Shown here: in pieces, positions 34,330-43,303 of the stretch
How the letters are laid out: each line of letters begins with the position of its first letter
Numbering within the stretch: position 1 is the stretch's first letter
The notes under the pieces: generated by a model
Database searches by the model: none
Told to the model about the DNA's origin: nothing
Seen by the model: only the letters and a program-made list of their open reading frames with translations
Assembly: GCA_958295865.1 (NCBI GenBank)
Contig: CATQHF010000001.1
Coordinates: 62,001-126,000, forward strand
Direction of reading: 5' to 3'
Source: an uncultured Dehalococcoidia bacterium
GTDB taxonomy: Bacteria > Chloroflexota > Dehalococcoidia > Lucifugimonadales > JADFKI01
DNA: 64,000 nt
Translations under genes and position numbers: made by a program

Positions 34330-34535
34330 GACGGCTCGCATGACGGCTCACTTCGCCGCCGAGGTATCGGCTTCAGCTGCGGTTCACTCCCGCCCAACTT
34401 AGCCAGACGCCGCGATGCTTCCCATTCAACAATCATTTTCAACCCTTGGTTCACCAACACCTCGACTTCCGATATTCCAGAGTATTCACTAGCCTTTGCC
34501 AGCAGTTCGTCATCGATGTCTAGTGTGGTTCGCAT
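34326..34535 (-). CDS. vapB: Second VapB antitoxin, toxin partner lost
   Basis: 69 residues, ATG after GAGGTG. MRTTLDIDDELLAKASEYSG matches the neighbouring VapB. The C-terminus reads RRRSEPSCEPS, four residues longer because of a 12-base duplication. Its cognate vapC survives only as about 45 bases (34285-34329). A solitary antitoxin can still bind the shared operator or protect against the neighbouring VapC; which is true here is unknown. Confidence 0.85.
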   Translation of the reverse strand: MRTTLDIDDELLAKASEYSGISEVEVLVNQGLKMIVEWEASRRLAKLGGSEPQLKPIPRRRSEPSCEPS

Positions 34536-34584
34536 GGCGGTTCACCTCATCGGTATTGGATGCGGATATTATACACGCATCGCC

Positions 34585-36270
34585 CTATACATAATGGTTG
34601 TGGGGGTTGCGGAGGGACATCATGCGGGCTGCCGGGGATAGGGGCCAGGGGTGAACGCCGCAGCGGTCTGCCCATTGGTCGTAGAGGGCTGTCATCTCCG
34701 CAGCTTGGGGCGCGTTGCTTTCGACAAGGTTGTTGAGTTCGGTGCGGTCTTCGTGCATGTCGTAGAGTTCCCAATCACCGCCGACTTCGGCGACGAGTTT
34801 CCAGTTGTCGATGCGGACTGCGCGGCTACCTTCGTGTTCCCAATAGATGGGCAGGTCGCGCTTCCATGCGCCGCTGTCTATGGCGTCCATGAAGCTGACG
34901 CCTTCGATTGGGGTGATGGGACTACCGTTGAGTTCGGCGGGGTAGCGCGCGCCGGCGGCGTCTATGCAGGTGGCGGCGATGTCGGATATGTGCGTGGGCT
35001 CGTGGACGATGCCGGGCTGCTTGATGCGGTTGGGCCAACTTATGATGAAGGGGGTGGATATGCCGCCCTCATGCGTCCAGCGCTTGAAGAGACGGAAGGG
35101 GCTGTTGCTGGCGTTCGCCCAGGGCAGGTCGTAGCTCATGAAGGTATCGGCGGGGCCGGGGCGCTGTCCGGGGATGTTGCCCATCTTGACAGGCGTGCCG
35201 TCGGGGTTGGGGCTGGCGTACTGTGAGGGTACGGGGCGGTCGGTGTCTTCGGCGAGGAACTCGGCGCAGCCGCCGTTGTCGGACAGGAACATGACGAGAG
35301 TGTTGTCTTCAGCGCCAAGCTCGCGCACCTTGTCCAAGATGCGCCCGATGCCCTGATCCATGCGGTCTATCATCGCGGCGTATGTCGCCATCTTGAGGTC
35401 TTCCCAATCTTTATCGCGTTCCTGCCGCCAAGCGTGAGCGGAGGCGTTGCGGGGGGAAATCTGCCACTTGTCGCTGAGTATGCCGCTCGCCTTGAGTTCT
35501 TCGTGGCGGTTGGTGCGGAGGGCGTCCCAGCCGTCGCGATAAGCGCCTTCGTAGCGGGCGATGTCCTCTTCATGGGCGTGCAGGGGCCAGTGTGGAGCGG
35601 TGTAGGTTACATGCAGGAAGAAGTTTTTGTCCTGGTTGTCCTCTTGCCCATCTTGTCCGTCCGCAGCGCCGCTTTCGCGGGCGGCGGCGTTGTTCGCGGC
35701 GTGTTCGTCGAGCATCTTGACGGCGTTGTCGGTGATGGCGTCGGTGAAGTAGTAGCCGGACGGATCGAGCTCGATGAAGCGGTCGTCTTCCATGAGAAGG
35801 CGGGGGAAGAAGTAGTTGGCGCTGCCGGCGACGATGCCGTAGAAGCGGTCAAAGCCGCGCTGCGTGGGTATGGGGTGGCCGGCGTCGCCCTTCTGCCGCT
35901 CCCAATCGGAATCGTCGAGCAGGTCGTAGCGCCCGCCGACATGCCATTTGCCGCTCATGTAGGTGGAGTAGCCGCCGGAGCGCAGCACTTCGGCGACGGT
36001 GGCGCAATTTTCGTTGAGATTGCCCTGGTAGGATGGGGGGCCGAGCGCGTCCATCATGTGGCCGACGCCCGTCTGGTGAGGGTTCAAGCCGGTGAGCAGC
36101 GACGCGCGGGACGGACAGCAGCGCGCGGAGTTGTACATCTGGGAAAAGCGCAAGCCGGACGCGGCGAGCCGGTCGAGGTTGGGGGTGCGTATCTCCGAGC
36201 CGTAGCAGCCGAGGTCGGAGTAGCCCATGTCGTCGGCGAGGATGAGGATGATGTTTGGTCGGGTGGTCAT
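34585..36270 (-). CDS. Sulfatase (arylsulfatase type, FGly-dependent)
   Basis: 561 residues, ATG after AAAGGACATT. The alkaline-phosphatase-fold N-terminus NIILILADDMGYSDLGCYG gives metal-binding D13/D14; the activation motif C51-C-P-S-R55 followed by ASLLTG is the C-x-P-S-R sequence that FGE converts to formylglycine. LVMFLSDNGGCAEF supplies further metal ligands. It hydrolyses sulfate esters. No signal peptide is present, so action on exported polysaccharide is less likely than on imported sulfated molecules. A matching FGE gene is about 10.6 kb away (23047-24012). There is a cysteine at both the FGly position and the next residue. Confidence 0.94.
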   Translation of the reverse strand: MTTRPNIILILADDMGYSDLGCYGSEIRTPNLDRLAASGLRFSQMYNSARCCPSRASLLTGLNPHQTGVGHMMDALGPPSYQGNLNENCATVAEVLRSGGYSTYMSGKWHVGGRYDLLDDSDWERQKGDAGHPIPTQRGFDRFYGIVAGSANYFFPRLLMEDDRFIELDPSGYYFTDAITDNAVKMLDEHAANNAAARESGAADGQDGQEDNQDKNFFLHVTYTAPHWPLHAHEEDIARYEGAYRDGWDALRTNRHEELKASGILSDKWQISPRNASAHAWRQERDKDWEDLKMATYAAMIDRMDQGIGRILDKVRELGAEDNTLVMFLSDNGGCAEFLAEDTDRPVPSQYASPNPDGTPVKMGNIPGQRPGPADTFMSYDLPWANASNSPFRLFKRWTHEGGISTPFIISWPNRIKQPGIVHEPTHISDIAATCIDAAGARYPAELNGSPITPIEGVSFMDAIDSGAWKRDLPIYWEHEGSRAVRIDNWKLVAEVGGDWELYDMHEDRTELNNLVESNAPQAAEMTALYDQWADRCGVHPWPLSPAARMMSLRNPHNHYV

Positions 36271-36313
36271 AGCAATGTCCTTTGAGTTTGTAGAGGGTTA
36301 GGTTCTTGGTGGA

Positions 36314-36718
36314 TTATATCGCAGGATGGGCGTTTGGGAGACGCTGCTGGATGTCGGGCGGGGGCTTCCATAGCCCAAGCATGCCCTTGCATGGTATGAG
36401 CGGCAGCGGCTGGACATTGGCAAGCAGCCAAGCATACGCGCCTTCGTATCGCTCGATGCATGCGTTGCCTTCGTCGGCGTCTTCCATTGGGCGGCAGTCG
36501 TACAGCCACGCTACCGCCAAGATGCCGCCGGTCGGCAGGTTCGCGTAGGGACGGGCGCTCGCGTGTATGGCAAGCGCGCCGCGATAGTTCGTCCGCCATG
36601 TGCGCGTCTCGATGGTCTTATGCCCATCGGCTATCAGACTAGCCCATGGTTGTCGCAGTGATAAGGCTCTCACTGATGAATAGCGTTTCCTTTCAGACGG
36701 TTTTATTACTAACCGCAC
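36314..36718 (-). CDS. ASCH-domain protein
   Basis: Up to 134 residues. ALSLRQPWASLIADGHKTIETRTW is the ASCH beta-barrel core, followed by YRGALAIHASARP and GGILAVAWLYDCRP. ASCH proteins bind RNA or modified nucleosides; some hydrolyse N4-acetylcytidine, but that subgroup is shorter. The extreme 5' end is uncertain: the GTG at 36718 abuts a REP hairpin that supplies its ribosome site (GCAGGAA), and another GTG at 36673 lies right before the domain. Situated upstream of the sulfatase on the same strand with 43 bases between. Confidence 0.8.
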   Translation of the reverse strand: MRLVIKPSERKRYSSVRALSLRQPWASLIADGHKTIETRTWRTNYRGALAIHASARPYANLPTGGILAVAWLYDCRPMEDADEGNACIERYEGAYAWLLANVQPLPLIPCKGMLGLWKPPPDIQQRLPNAHPAI

Positions 36719-36812
36719 CGGATTCCTGCTTTCGCAGGAATGACGGGGTGAAGTTTATGAATTGAGAATTGGGCAGGTCTGCGAAACTTGGGTTGTCTCG
36801 GGGTTTATCATA
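36719..36812. repeat. REP hairpin and A/T string
   Basis: GGATTCCTGCTTTCGCAGGA (36720-36739) forms a 9-bp stem palindrome, followed by GAATTGAGAATTGGG. Confidence 0.6.
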
Positions 36813-37685
36813 TCAGGGTTTGGGGCGGGTGGCAGCAGCCTTCAAGGCGATGAGGGCGATGCCGACTGCCGCGCCGCTTGATAGTCCGACTGCCAGACGA
36901 ATGTGGAATGCCGTGGGCGAGAAGATTGGATATGCGAATGCGAAATTGAGGATGTATAAGAGCGACAGGCTGGACGCGCTTACGCCGATGACGGCAGCCA
37001 GTAGTATGGCTATGAGGGTGAGCGTATCGCCGTCGCGGTTTGCCGACAGCTTGTTGGCGACAGCGCCGACAATCGCGCCGCAGCCCGCGCCGACGAGTAG
37101 AACGACCGACTGGCTCGTCAGATCACCCTCGACTACGGCGACGAATTGCGCGAAGGGCATGTTCGGGTATGCGCTTGAGATTTTCAGGACGAGAAGGACT
37201 GTGCCGGTCGGCACGAATGCTAAGGCAGTGAGCAGTCCGAGCAGCGCGCCCGGCTTCCAGCCGACTAGCGGACGGCTGCCCAGCAGCATGCCGGTTATCG
37301 CTCCAAGGATGGCGGCGGCGGTGAGCATGGCGCTGAATCTGGTCAGCAAGAACTGGTAGTCGGCATTGTAGCGGCCAAAGACGGTGGCGAGCGCGACGAG
37401 CGGCGCTTGCGTGAGTATGAGCAGGACGCCGACGGCAGCGCCGATGAGCGCGCCGCGCGAGAATGCGTCCACGCGCTCGCGGGGCAGCGCGAACCCGATG
37501 TTGGCTCCGGCGAGTGTGCCGATAATCGCGCCGATGATGGGCGCAGTGAGGGAGCTGACCTCGAATTGGGTTATCCAGACGCCATCCACATAGTTCTCGA
37601 ATACGGCGATGCTGCCATGGAAGAGGGCTACGGTGATGCCGCCAAGAATGCCGATAGATGCGGCGGCGATTACGCTTTTGAGCAT
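36813..37685 (-). CDS. Polytopic membrane protein, glycine/alanine-rich, unknown
   Basis: 290 residues, ATG after GGGAGC. Roughly seven to eight hydrophobic segments, many with G-x-x-x-G or GA-x-x-G patterns (IIGAIIGTLAGANIGF, LIGAAVGVLLILT, GAGCGAIVGAVAN). No transporter or enzyme signature is recognised. It is the first of three consecutive minus-strand membrane proteins of similar composition (with 37927-38322 and 38579-39109) that share the repeated idea I-I-G-A-x-I-G-x-L-A-G. They may be paralogues or subunits of one complex (inference). R7 elements separate them. Confidence 0.75.
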   Translation of the reverse strand: MLKSVIAAASIGILGGITVALFHGSIAVFENYVDGVWITQFEVSSLTAPIIGAIIGTLAGANIGFALPRERVDAFSRGALIGAAVGVLLILTQAPLVALATVFGRYNADYQFLLTRFSAMLTAAAILGAITGMLLGSRPLVGWKPGALLGLLTALAFVPTGTVLLVLKISSAYPNMPFAQFVAVVEGDLTSQSVVLLVGAGCGAIVGAVANKLSANRDGDTLTLIAILLAAVIGVSASSLSLLYILNFAFAYPIFSPTAFHIRLAVGLSSGAAVGIALIALKAAATRPKP

Positions 37686-37729
37686 GTCGCTTGCTCCCGG
37701 GTGAGTGGGAATTAAGAATTGTTTTTGTT

Positions 37730-37892
37730 GATATTTTGACTTTTCATCTCGTCATTCCTGCTTTCGCAGGAATCCAGCGCTTTGGAATAGCCTAAAATAT
37801 GCAAGAGTGACTACAATATGAGATTCTGGATTCCCGTGAAAACGAGAATGACGGGTGAGCGGGCGGGAATGACGCAAATGTCAGCACAACCT
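37730..37892. repeat. R7 copy (inverted)
   Basis: From TATTTTGACTTTTCATCTCG through a REP hairpin, GCGCTTTGGAATAGCCTAAA and GATTCCCGTGAAAACG to AAATGTCAGCACAACCT. It is the inverse of the 26618-26826 and 50731-50886 copies. Confidence 0.6.
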
Positions 37893-37926
37893 CTGTCAGC
37901 TCACAAGGGGGTAAGGTTCGAGGCGT

Positions 37927-38322
37927 TCAGCGGTCGAACCAGAAGGCGGACAGGATGCCTGCGGCGGAGCCGATGAGCGTGCTTGCGACTATGCCTGTGA
38001 AGAGGGTGGCTATCACGCCTATGGAGCCTCCGATGATTACGCTCTTGATTACGGTGAGCGACAAGCCCAAGCCCTCGTAGTGGCCTGCGCGCGCGCCGAG
38101 AACGATGCCCACGACTACGCAGGTCATGGCGCTGGTTGACAGCGTGGGGAATACGGCGGCGTTCTGCGTTTCTTGGTCTGCGCCCATCAGGATGTAGGCG
38201 CAACCGCCGACAATCAGCGCTATGAATACGCTGACGCCGGAGCCGTAGAACATGCCTATTGCCGCGCCCAGGAATGCGTCTTTGGCATACTCGCTAAATG
38301 GATGTTTCTTGGGATTGTGCAT
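37927..38322 (-). CDS. Small membrane protein, glycine/alanine-rich, unknown
   Basis: 131 residues from the ATG at 38322. Reading further upstream is possible but enters an R7 repeat, so it is excluded. Four hydrophobic segments (AFLGAAIGMFYGSGVSVFIA, TCVVVGIVLGARAG, SVIIGGSIGVIATLFTGIV and ASTLIGSAAGILSAFW) with small-residue packing motifs follow a charged N-terminus (MHNPKKHPFSEYAKD). The ribosome site is weak. Function unknown; composition matches its two neighbours. Confidence 0.65.
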   Translation of the reverse strand: MHNPKKHPFSEYAKDAFLGAAIGMFYGSGVSVFIALIVGGCAYILMGADQETQNAAVFPTLSTSAMTCVVVGIVLGARAGHYEGLGLSLTVIKSVIIGGSIGVIATLFTGIVASTLIGSAAGILSAFWFDR

Positions 38323-38578
38323 GGTGAAATTAAGAATTAGGAATTGAGTTGTGTGGACAATTTGCGTCATTCCCGTGAAAACGGGCATCCAGAATCTCAG
38401 AGTGTAGGCACTTTCGCATTTTTTAGGCTATCTCAAAGCGCTGGATTCCTGCTTTCGCAGGAATGACGGGGGTAGAGGTTCGGGATGACGGTGAGAACGA
38501 CGCCTTGACGATTGAAAGACCTTGCCGGAATGGGGGGTTGGTGGTTGTCCGCGTATTCGGTATCTTGGGTTTGGTGCA
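38323..38578. repeat. R7 copy with REP hairpin
   Basis: 38349-38472 holds TTGTGTGGACAATTTGCGTC ... TAGGCACTTTCGCAT ... GGATTCCTGCTTTCGCAGGA, in the same order as at 26618. The right inverted end is missing. Nothing else recognised up to 38578. Confidence 0.62.
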
Positions 38579-39109
38579 TTAGCCCAACCAGTCAGTCTTT
38601 CGATGATTGCCTGCGCGCCCGATGTACACGCTTACGCCGCCGCCCACAATGACGCCTACCGCCGTAATGAAGAGTATGCCGGTGTGATATGCCAGATAGG
38701 AGAACACCGTGATTCCGTACTTACCGAGGAGCAGGTCGGCGATTGGCGCGGCGATTCCGGCTAGCGCGCCGGCGAGTGTGCCGACTGCCACGCTGATGAT
38801 TACGCCGCCAAGCCTGCGGACGCCGACGATTATGCCGGCTACCGCGCCGACGATTGCGCCGATGGGAACGCCTACATATAGCCCCGTCAAAGCGCCCGCA
38901 ACGACGCTGAATAGGACGGGCAGCGAGTCTTCGGGCGTCGGGTCGTCAACGGTCAGTTTCAGGAAGATATGGAATGACACCATACCCACAACGCCGATAG
39001 CCACGCCGCTGATTATGCCGCTGAACAGCCCGACTACCGCGCCGATGAGTGCGTTGACGAGCGCCTTGCCGACTGCGCCGCCGATTGCCGACACCCGATT
39101 TTTCACCAT
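38579..39109 (-). CDS. Membrane protein, glycine-zipper-like, unknown
   Basis: 176 residues. Four to five membrane segments dominated by Gly/Ala/Val/Ile: NALIGAVVGLFSGIISGVAI, GALTGLYVGVPIGAIVGAV, SVAVGTLAGALAGIAAPIA and TAVGVIVGGGVSVYIG. An acidic loop VDDPTPEDSLP separates the halves. The pattern of regularly spaced glycines resembles Gly-zipper membrane proteins. It is the most upstream of the three-gene membrane set. The ATG has only a modest ribosome site. Confidence 0.7.
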   Translation of the reverse strand: MVKNRVSAIGGAVGKALVNALIGAVVGLFSGIISGVAIGVVGMVSFHIFLKLTVDDPTPEDSLPVLFSVVAGALTGLYVGVPIGAIVGAVAGIIVGVRRLGGVIISVAVGTLAGALAGIAAPIADLLLGKYGITVFSYLAYHTGILFITAVGVIVGGGVSVYIGRAGNHRKTDWLG

Positions 39110-39202
39110 CGCCGCCCGCTAACCTTACCGCTTATGCGCTAACGCCGCCCGCTATCTTCCTGACCGCTGACCATTGAAATCCGACTACCGAAACCTGTGC
39201 CG

Positions 39203-40888
39203 CTATGTTGTTACCGCGCCAAGGGATGCGGAGGAGACCAGCTTGGCGTATTTTGCGAGGACGCCTCTGTCGTAGTTGGGCGGGGGCGCTGTCCACTCGC
39301 GGCGGCGCTGCGCCAGCTCGGAGTCGGTGAGGCGCACGCTCAGGTCGCGGGCGTCGGCGTCGAAGGATACGATGTCGCCGTCTTGGAGCAAGCCGATTGC
39401 GCCGCCGACTGCGGCTTCGGGAGCGACGTGGCCGATGCAGGGGCCACGCGATGCGCCGGAGAAGCGGCCGTCGGTTATGAGCATGGTGGAGTCGCCAAGT
39501 CCCGCGCCCATTATCGCGCCGGTGACGGCGAGCATCTCTTGCATGCCCGGGCCGCCCTTGGGGCCTTCGTAGCGGACGACTACGACGTCGCCGTCCTTTA
39601 TTTCGCCGTTGACTATGGCGTCAAAGGCGGGGCGCTCACCGTCGAAGACGCGGGCGGGTCCCTCGTGCGCGGTGTGCTTGGTGCCGGAAATCTTGATGAC
39701 CGCGCCTTCGGTGGCGAGGTTGCCCTTGAGGATAATCAGCCCGCCGGTCGAGCTGCGCGGCGATGCCGCGGGATAGATGACGCGGTTGTCGGGTTCGCCG
39801 TCGAAGGCGTCTAGGTTTTCGGCGATGGTCTTGCCGGTGATGGTCAGCGCGTCGCCGTGCAGCAGTCCGGCGTCGAGGAGCTGCTTCATGACGACGGGGA
39901 CGCCGCCGGACTTGTCCATATCGGACATGACGAAGCGACCGCCGGGGCGCAGGTCGGTTATGTAGGGGGTGCGGCGGCTTATCTCGTCGAAGTCGTCTAT
40001 GTTCAGATCGACTTGCGCTTCGTGCGCTATGGCGAGCAGGTGTAGCACGGCGTTGGTGGAGCCGCCCATCGCCATGACGACGGTGATCGCGTTCTCAAAG
40101 GCTTCGCGCGTCATGATTTGGCGCGGGGTGATGCCCTTGTCTAGCAGGTCGTAGAGCAGTTCGCCCGCCGACTGCGCCACATCGTCGTTGCGCGGGTCGA
40201 TGGCGGGGATGGAAGCCGCGCCGGGGATGGACATGCCCATCGCTTCGATAGCGGAGGACATGGTGTTGGCGGTGAACATGCCGGAGCATGCGCCCTCGCC
40301 GGGGCAGGCTACGCGCTCCATGGCGATGAGCTCGTCGAGCGTCATGTCGCCGGTGGAGAATGCGCCGCAAGCCTCGTACATGTCTTGGATGTTGATGTCC
40401 TGTCCGTTGTAGTTGCCGGGCAGTATCGCGCCGCCATAGACGAAGATGGAGGGCACATCCAAGCGCGCCATAGCCATCATAGCGCCGGGCATGTTCTTGT
40501 CGCAGGCGGCGACGACTATCAAGCCGTCCATGCCTTCGCCGAAGGTTACGGTCTCGATGGAGTCGGCGATGACCTCGCGGCTGACGAGGGACGCCTTCAT
40601 GCCTTCGGTGCCCATGGATATGCCGTCGCTGATGGTGATAGTGCCGAACAGGAAGGGGACGCCGTTGGCGTCGCGGACGCCCTGCTTGACCTTCTGGGCG
40701 ATGCGGTCGAGGTGGACATTGCAGGGTGTTACATCGCTCGCCAGATTCGCGACGGCGACGAAGGGCTTCTCGAAGTCTTCGTCTTGGAGTCCGACGGCGC
40801 GGAGCATGGAGCGGGCGGGCGCTCTGTCGGGGCCGTCCACGACGACATGGCTCTTGTGGCGGAGCATGGATCTTGTTTGGGTTGCCAT
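39203..40888 (-). CDS. ilvD: Dihydroxy-acid dehydratase
   Basis: 561 residues from the ATG at 40888, eight bases after GGAG; an upstream in-frame ATG lacks a ribosome site. It dehydrates 2,3-dihydroxy-isovalerate and 2,3-dihydroxy-3-methylvalerate in Val/Ile/Leu synthesis. Iron-sulfur ligands: Cys in [19 protein letters not shown] and [14 protein letters not shown]. Other marks are [33 protein letters not shown] and the C-terminal [19 protein letters not shown] with its catalytic Ser. No other ilv gene is in the window. A TATGAT box and an A/T repeat lie just upstream. Confidence 0.96.
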   Translation of the reverse strand: MATQTRSMLRHKSHVVVDGPDRAPARSMLRAVGLQDEDFEKPFVAVANLASDVTPCNVHLDRIAQKVKQGVRDANGVPFLFGTITISDGISMGTEGMKASLVSREVIADSIETVTFGEGMDGLIVVAACDKNMPGAMMAMARLDVPSIFVYGGAILPGNYNGQDINIQDMYEACGAFSTGDMTLDELIAMERVACPGEGACSGMFTANTMSSAIEAMGMSIPGAASIPAIDPRNDDVAQSAGELLYDLLDKGITPRQIMTREAFENAITVVMAMGGSTNAVLHLLAIAHEAQVDLNIDDFDEISRRTPYITDLRPGGRFVMSDMDKSGGVPVVMKQLLDAGLLHGDALTITGKTIAENLDAFDGEPDNRVIYPAASPRSSTGGLIILKGNLATEGAVIKISGTKHTAHEGPARVFDGERPAFDAIVNGEIKDGDVVVVRYEGPKGGPGMQEMLAVTGAIMGAGLGDSTMLITDGRFSGASRGPCIGHVAPEAAVGGAIGLLQDGDIVSFDADARDLSVRLTDSELAQRRREWTAPPPNYDRGVLAKYAKLVSSASLGAVTT

Positions 40889-41050
40889 AGGTGTGTCTCC
40901 TTTGTTCTCAATGGTATGCAATAGGATATATCATACAACAATTAAGAATTAGGAATTGGGAAGCAACCCCGTGTGAATTATATGAGGAGGGATAATCGGA
41001 GTTGAAATCCAGACGCACAGCGTTTCTAATTGGGTTCAGCACAACTCAAG
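40889..41050. other. Intergenic, A/T repeat only
   Basis: Contains AATTAAGAATTAGGAATTGG (40941-40960) and no recognisable gene or hairpin. Confidence 0.5.
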
Positions 41051-41200
41051 GAGGACGCCTCGCACCTGGACAACCTAATCATAACCGCTCTCTGCTTGAT
41101 TGACGACATGCTCAAAGAGATACTGGCAAACCGACGACTCAGACAGACAGCGAGGCACTATGCCCCTGCTCGCCGACAGCGAGGTTCTCACTGATGATAG
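41051..41200 (+). pseudogene. Transposase N-terminal remnant (IS982-like)
   Basis: In one frame the sequence reads HLDNLIITALCLIDDMLKEI then LANRRLRQ; after a frame change it continues GTMPLLADSEVLTDD from 41151. The order 'L..VFCLIDD.L...RLRQ.G..P.LSDSEVLT' is how IS982-family transposases begin, as I recall them. The match ends after about 50 codons, so only the 5' tip of an insertion sequence survives, frame-shifted. No terminal repeats identified. Confidence 0.5.
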
Positions 41201-41405
41201 GGAAGATTGCGAGCGGCGGGTGAATGGGGGCGACTGCCAGTTTGCCCCTACACATGGGGAAATCCAGTGCCTATCCCTGCGCCTGTCAACGGAAGGGTGG
41301 TTCGCCCTTCGGCTGGCTCAGGACAACGGATTGGAGGCGGTGAGGGGTGTTCGCTCCGTTGCCGCTGCAACCCACAAGTTATCGGGGCGACTGCCGCCGC
41401 CGCTG
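41201..41405. other. Intergenic, short hairpins
   Basis: GGGGGCGACTGCCAGTTTGCCCC (23 bases, 41226-41248) and GGGGCGACTGCCGCCGCC (41394) are variants of the GGGGCGACCGG palindrome at 25276. CGCTGTCAGCGGAAGG and CCTGTCAACGGAAGG are a short repeated motif. No gene. Confidence 0.4.
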
Positions 41406-42215
41406 TCAGCGGAAGGGTGGGTGGCGTTCGGGGCGGCGGGGCTTTTTGTTGCCGGGCAGGTGGCTTATCTCGGATAGGTAGTCGGTGTGTCCCTGGGAGA
41501 TTTGACGGGCGCTTTCTGCCGCTTTTTCTTCTATTCGCTCTGCTTCGGCTACTTCTTTCATGTGCGCTTCTGTCACCGGCGCATGGCTCTCCACTACCGC
41601 CGGGTGGTCTTCGTCTAGGTCTCGGCAGGCGCAGATGCAGTCGGGGTGGCAGGGGGAGTAGTAGGACATGAACTCCGGGTCGGGGGTGGAGGGGTTGCCG
41701 AAGCCCCAACTGAGCAGCACTTTGGCGGCTTCTATCCTGTCCCTTGGCTTGGCGTCTCGGTCGCGCCCTTCCAGCACTTCGTTGAGTATTCTGACTATGC
41801 TCGCGCCTTCGCCGGTCTCGACTCGGATGCGGGCGACGAGTTTCTTGTTCAGCCTTTCGTGTTCGGGGCTGACTGCCTGCGTGGGGCCGTTCTCCCCTTG
41901 GGCGTCTTCTTTCTTTGCCTGCCGTTCCATCTTGGAGCTGAGGCTGTTGATGAGGGCTTCGGCTTCTTGGAAGCCGAGTTTGAGCAGCAGGCGGGCGGCT
42001 TGCAGTCTGTGGTGGGGCGTGGAGTCGAGGTCGTCGCCGGTCATGATGGAGACGATGCTGCGTATGATGGTTCTGCCGTTGTCTGTTTCTTGGTGGACTA
42101 GGTGCTGGAGGTGCTCTATGGCGCTCTGGCAGTGCCTGTTGGCCAGGTGGTCATGTTGGGCATGACTGTCCTGGCTGTCCTGTTGGTGTTGGTTTATGGG
42201 GGTTGGTTGGTTCAT
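41406..42215 (-). CDS. Hypothetical protein with internal duplication and Cys cluster
   Basis: 269 residues, function not recognised. Two copies of an approximately 45-residue helical unit: ETDNGRTIIRSIVSIMTGDD with HRLQAARLLLKLGF (residues about 43-83), and VETGEGASIVRILNEVLEGR with DRIEAAKVLLSWGF (about 131-172). A Cys-rich stretch CHPDCICAC (about 188-196) may bind metal. The last 70 residues are charged and probably disordered. The N-terminus is Gln/His-rich. It is isolated between a transposase remnant and a repeat array, with a weak ribosome site (TTGGGAAAAACC), suggesting a mobile or phage-derived cargo gene (inference). Confidence 0.7.
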   Translation of the reverse strand: MNQPTPINQHQQDSQDSHAQHDHLANRHCQSAIEHLQHLVHQETDNGRTIIRSIVSIMTGDDLDSTPHHRLQAARLLLKLGFQEAEALINSLSSKMERQAKKEDAQGENGPTQAVSPEHERLNKKLVARIRVETGEGASIVRILNEVLEGRDRDAKPRDRIEAAKVLLSWGFGNPSTPDPEFMSYYSPCHPDCICACRDLDEDHPAVVESHAPVTEAHMKEVAEAERIEEKAAESARQISQGHTDYLSEISHLPGNKKPRRPERHPPFR

Positions 42216-43303
42216 TGGTTTTTCCCAAGGTTTTCAGGGGTTTGGGATTGTCAGGGATTAGGGTGTTAGGTTGTTCGTGCTTGATATACAACTTATGTTC
42301 TTGCGGATAGTATAGGTGAGGGTTTGGGTGGTGTCAAGGGTGATTTTCAATTAAGAATTGAGAATTAGGAATTAAGAATTGAGGGGACGGGTGGTTCGAC
42401 AGGCTCACCACGAACGAAAAAAGGCGCTCGCTACCGAACGGGGAGGGTAGGCTTGTTGCGGGCGGAGTACGGGGCTGGTGTGGATGGATGGGATGGCGGT
42501 TGGTATTGGGGGTTGGTTGTGTGCGGGGATTTTTGATTCCTCACTGCGTTCGGAATGACAGGGGAGGGGCGTTCGGGATGGTGGGGGAGATTGTTGTGGT
42601 GTGTTTGGAGTGGTTTGGTGTTGGAGGCACTGGATTCCTGCTTTCGCAGGAATGACGGGTGAGTGAACGGGGAGGGTAGGCTTACTGCGGGCGGAGTGCG
42701 GGCTGATATGGGATGGCGGTTGGGGATGGCGAAAAGCCGTGACACTCTGAAAACCTGACCGCCTGACACCCTATCGATAGCGTTTCCAATCAGGTGGTCT
42801 GACCAAATTTCGCCCCCATCCTAACCTTCCCCCAGAGGGGAAAGGGACAATCACGCCGTCGGATTGCGCTTGACAGCAGGCAACCTTCCTCCATCAAGGG
42901 GGGACTTTCTTCAATTAAGAATTAGGAATTAAGAATTGGGTTGTGTTTAGGGTTGGTGTGGGATGTTTGGCGGGCTGATGGCAGGACGGAGCGCTAGGGT
43001 GGTTGCTGAAAAGTTTGTGTGTTTGGTGGATTGGGATTTTTGATTCCTCACGCTGTTCGGAATGACAGAGAAAATTGCAGTGGTGTGTTTGGGATGGTGT
43101 GATATTGGAGGCTCTGGATTCCTGCTTTCGCAGGAATGACGGGTTAGGGAGCAGGAATGACGAGATGGGGGTAGGGGCGACTGGACGGTTGCGACTGCAA
43201 ATATGAAGGGGGTTTTTGTGAAAACATGGATATACGGGGTGGAGGGGATTAGAATAGGTTGCATACCGCTCATTTATCTTGTCCGTGTTTGTAAGTTGGC
43301 TAC
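42216..43303. repeat. 1.1-kb repeat array (A/T strings, R5, R3 ends, REP, inverted 229-bp unit)
   Basis: No gene. In order: A/T string 42350-42381, R5 at 42394-42415, R3 end 42531-42559, REP 42632-42657, inverted MITE-1 pieces with CTTGACAGCAGGCAACC at 42805-42912, A/T string 42912-42938, an inverted copy of the 229-bp unit to 43069, REP 43118-43141. GGGAGGGTAGGCTTG/ACTGCGGGCGGAG occurs twice (42440 and 42669), another local duplication. Confidence 0.65.
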
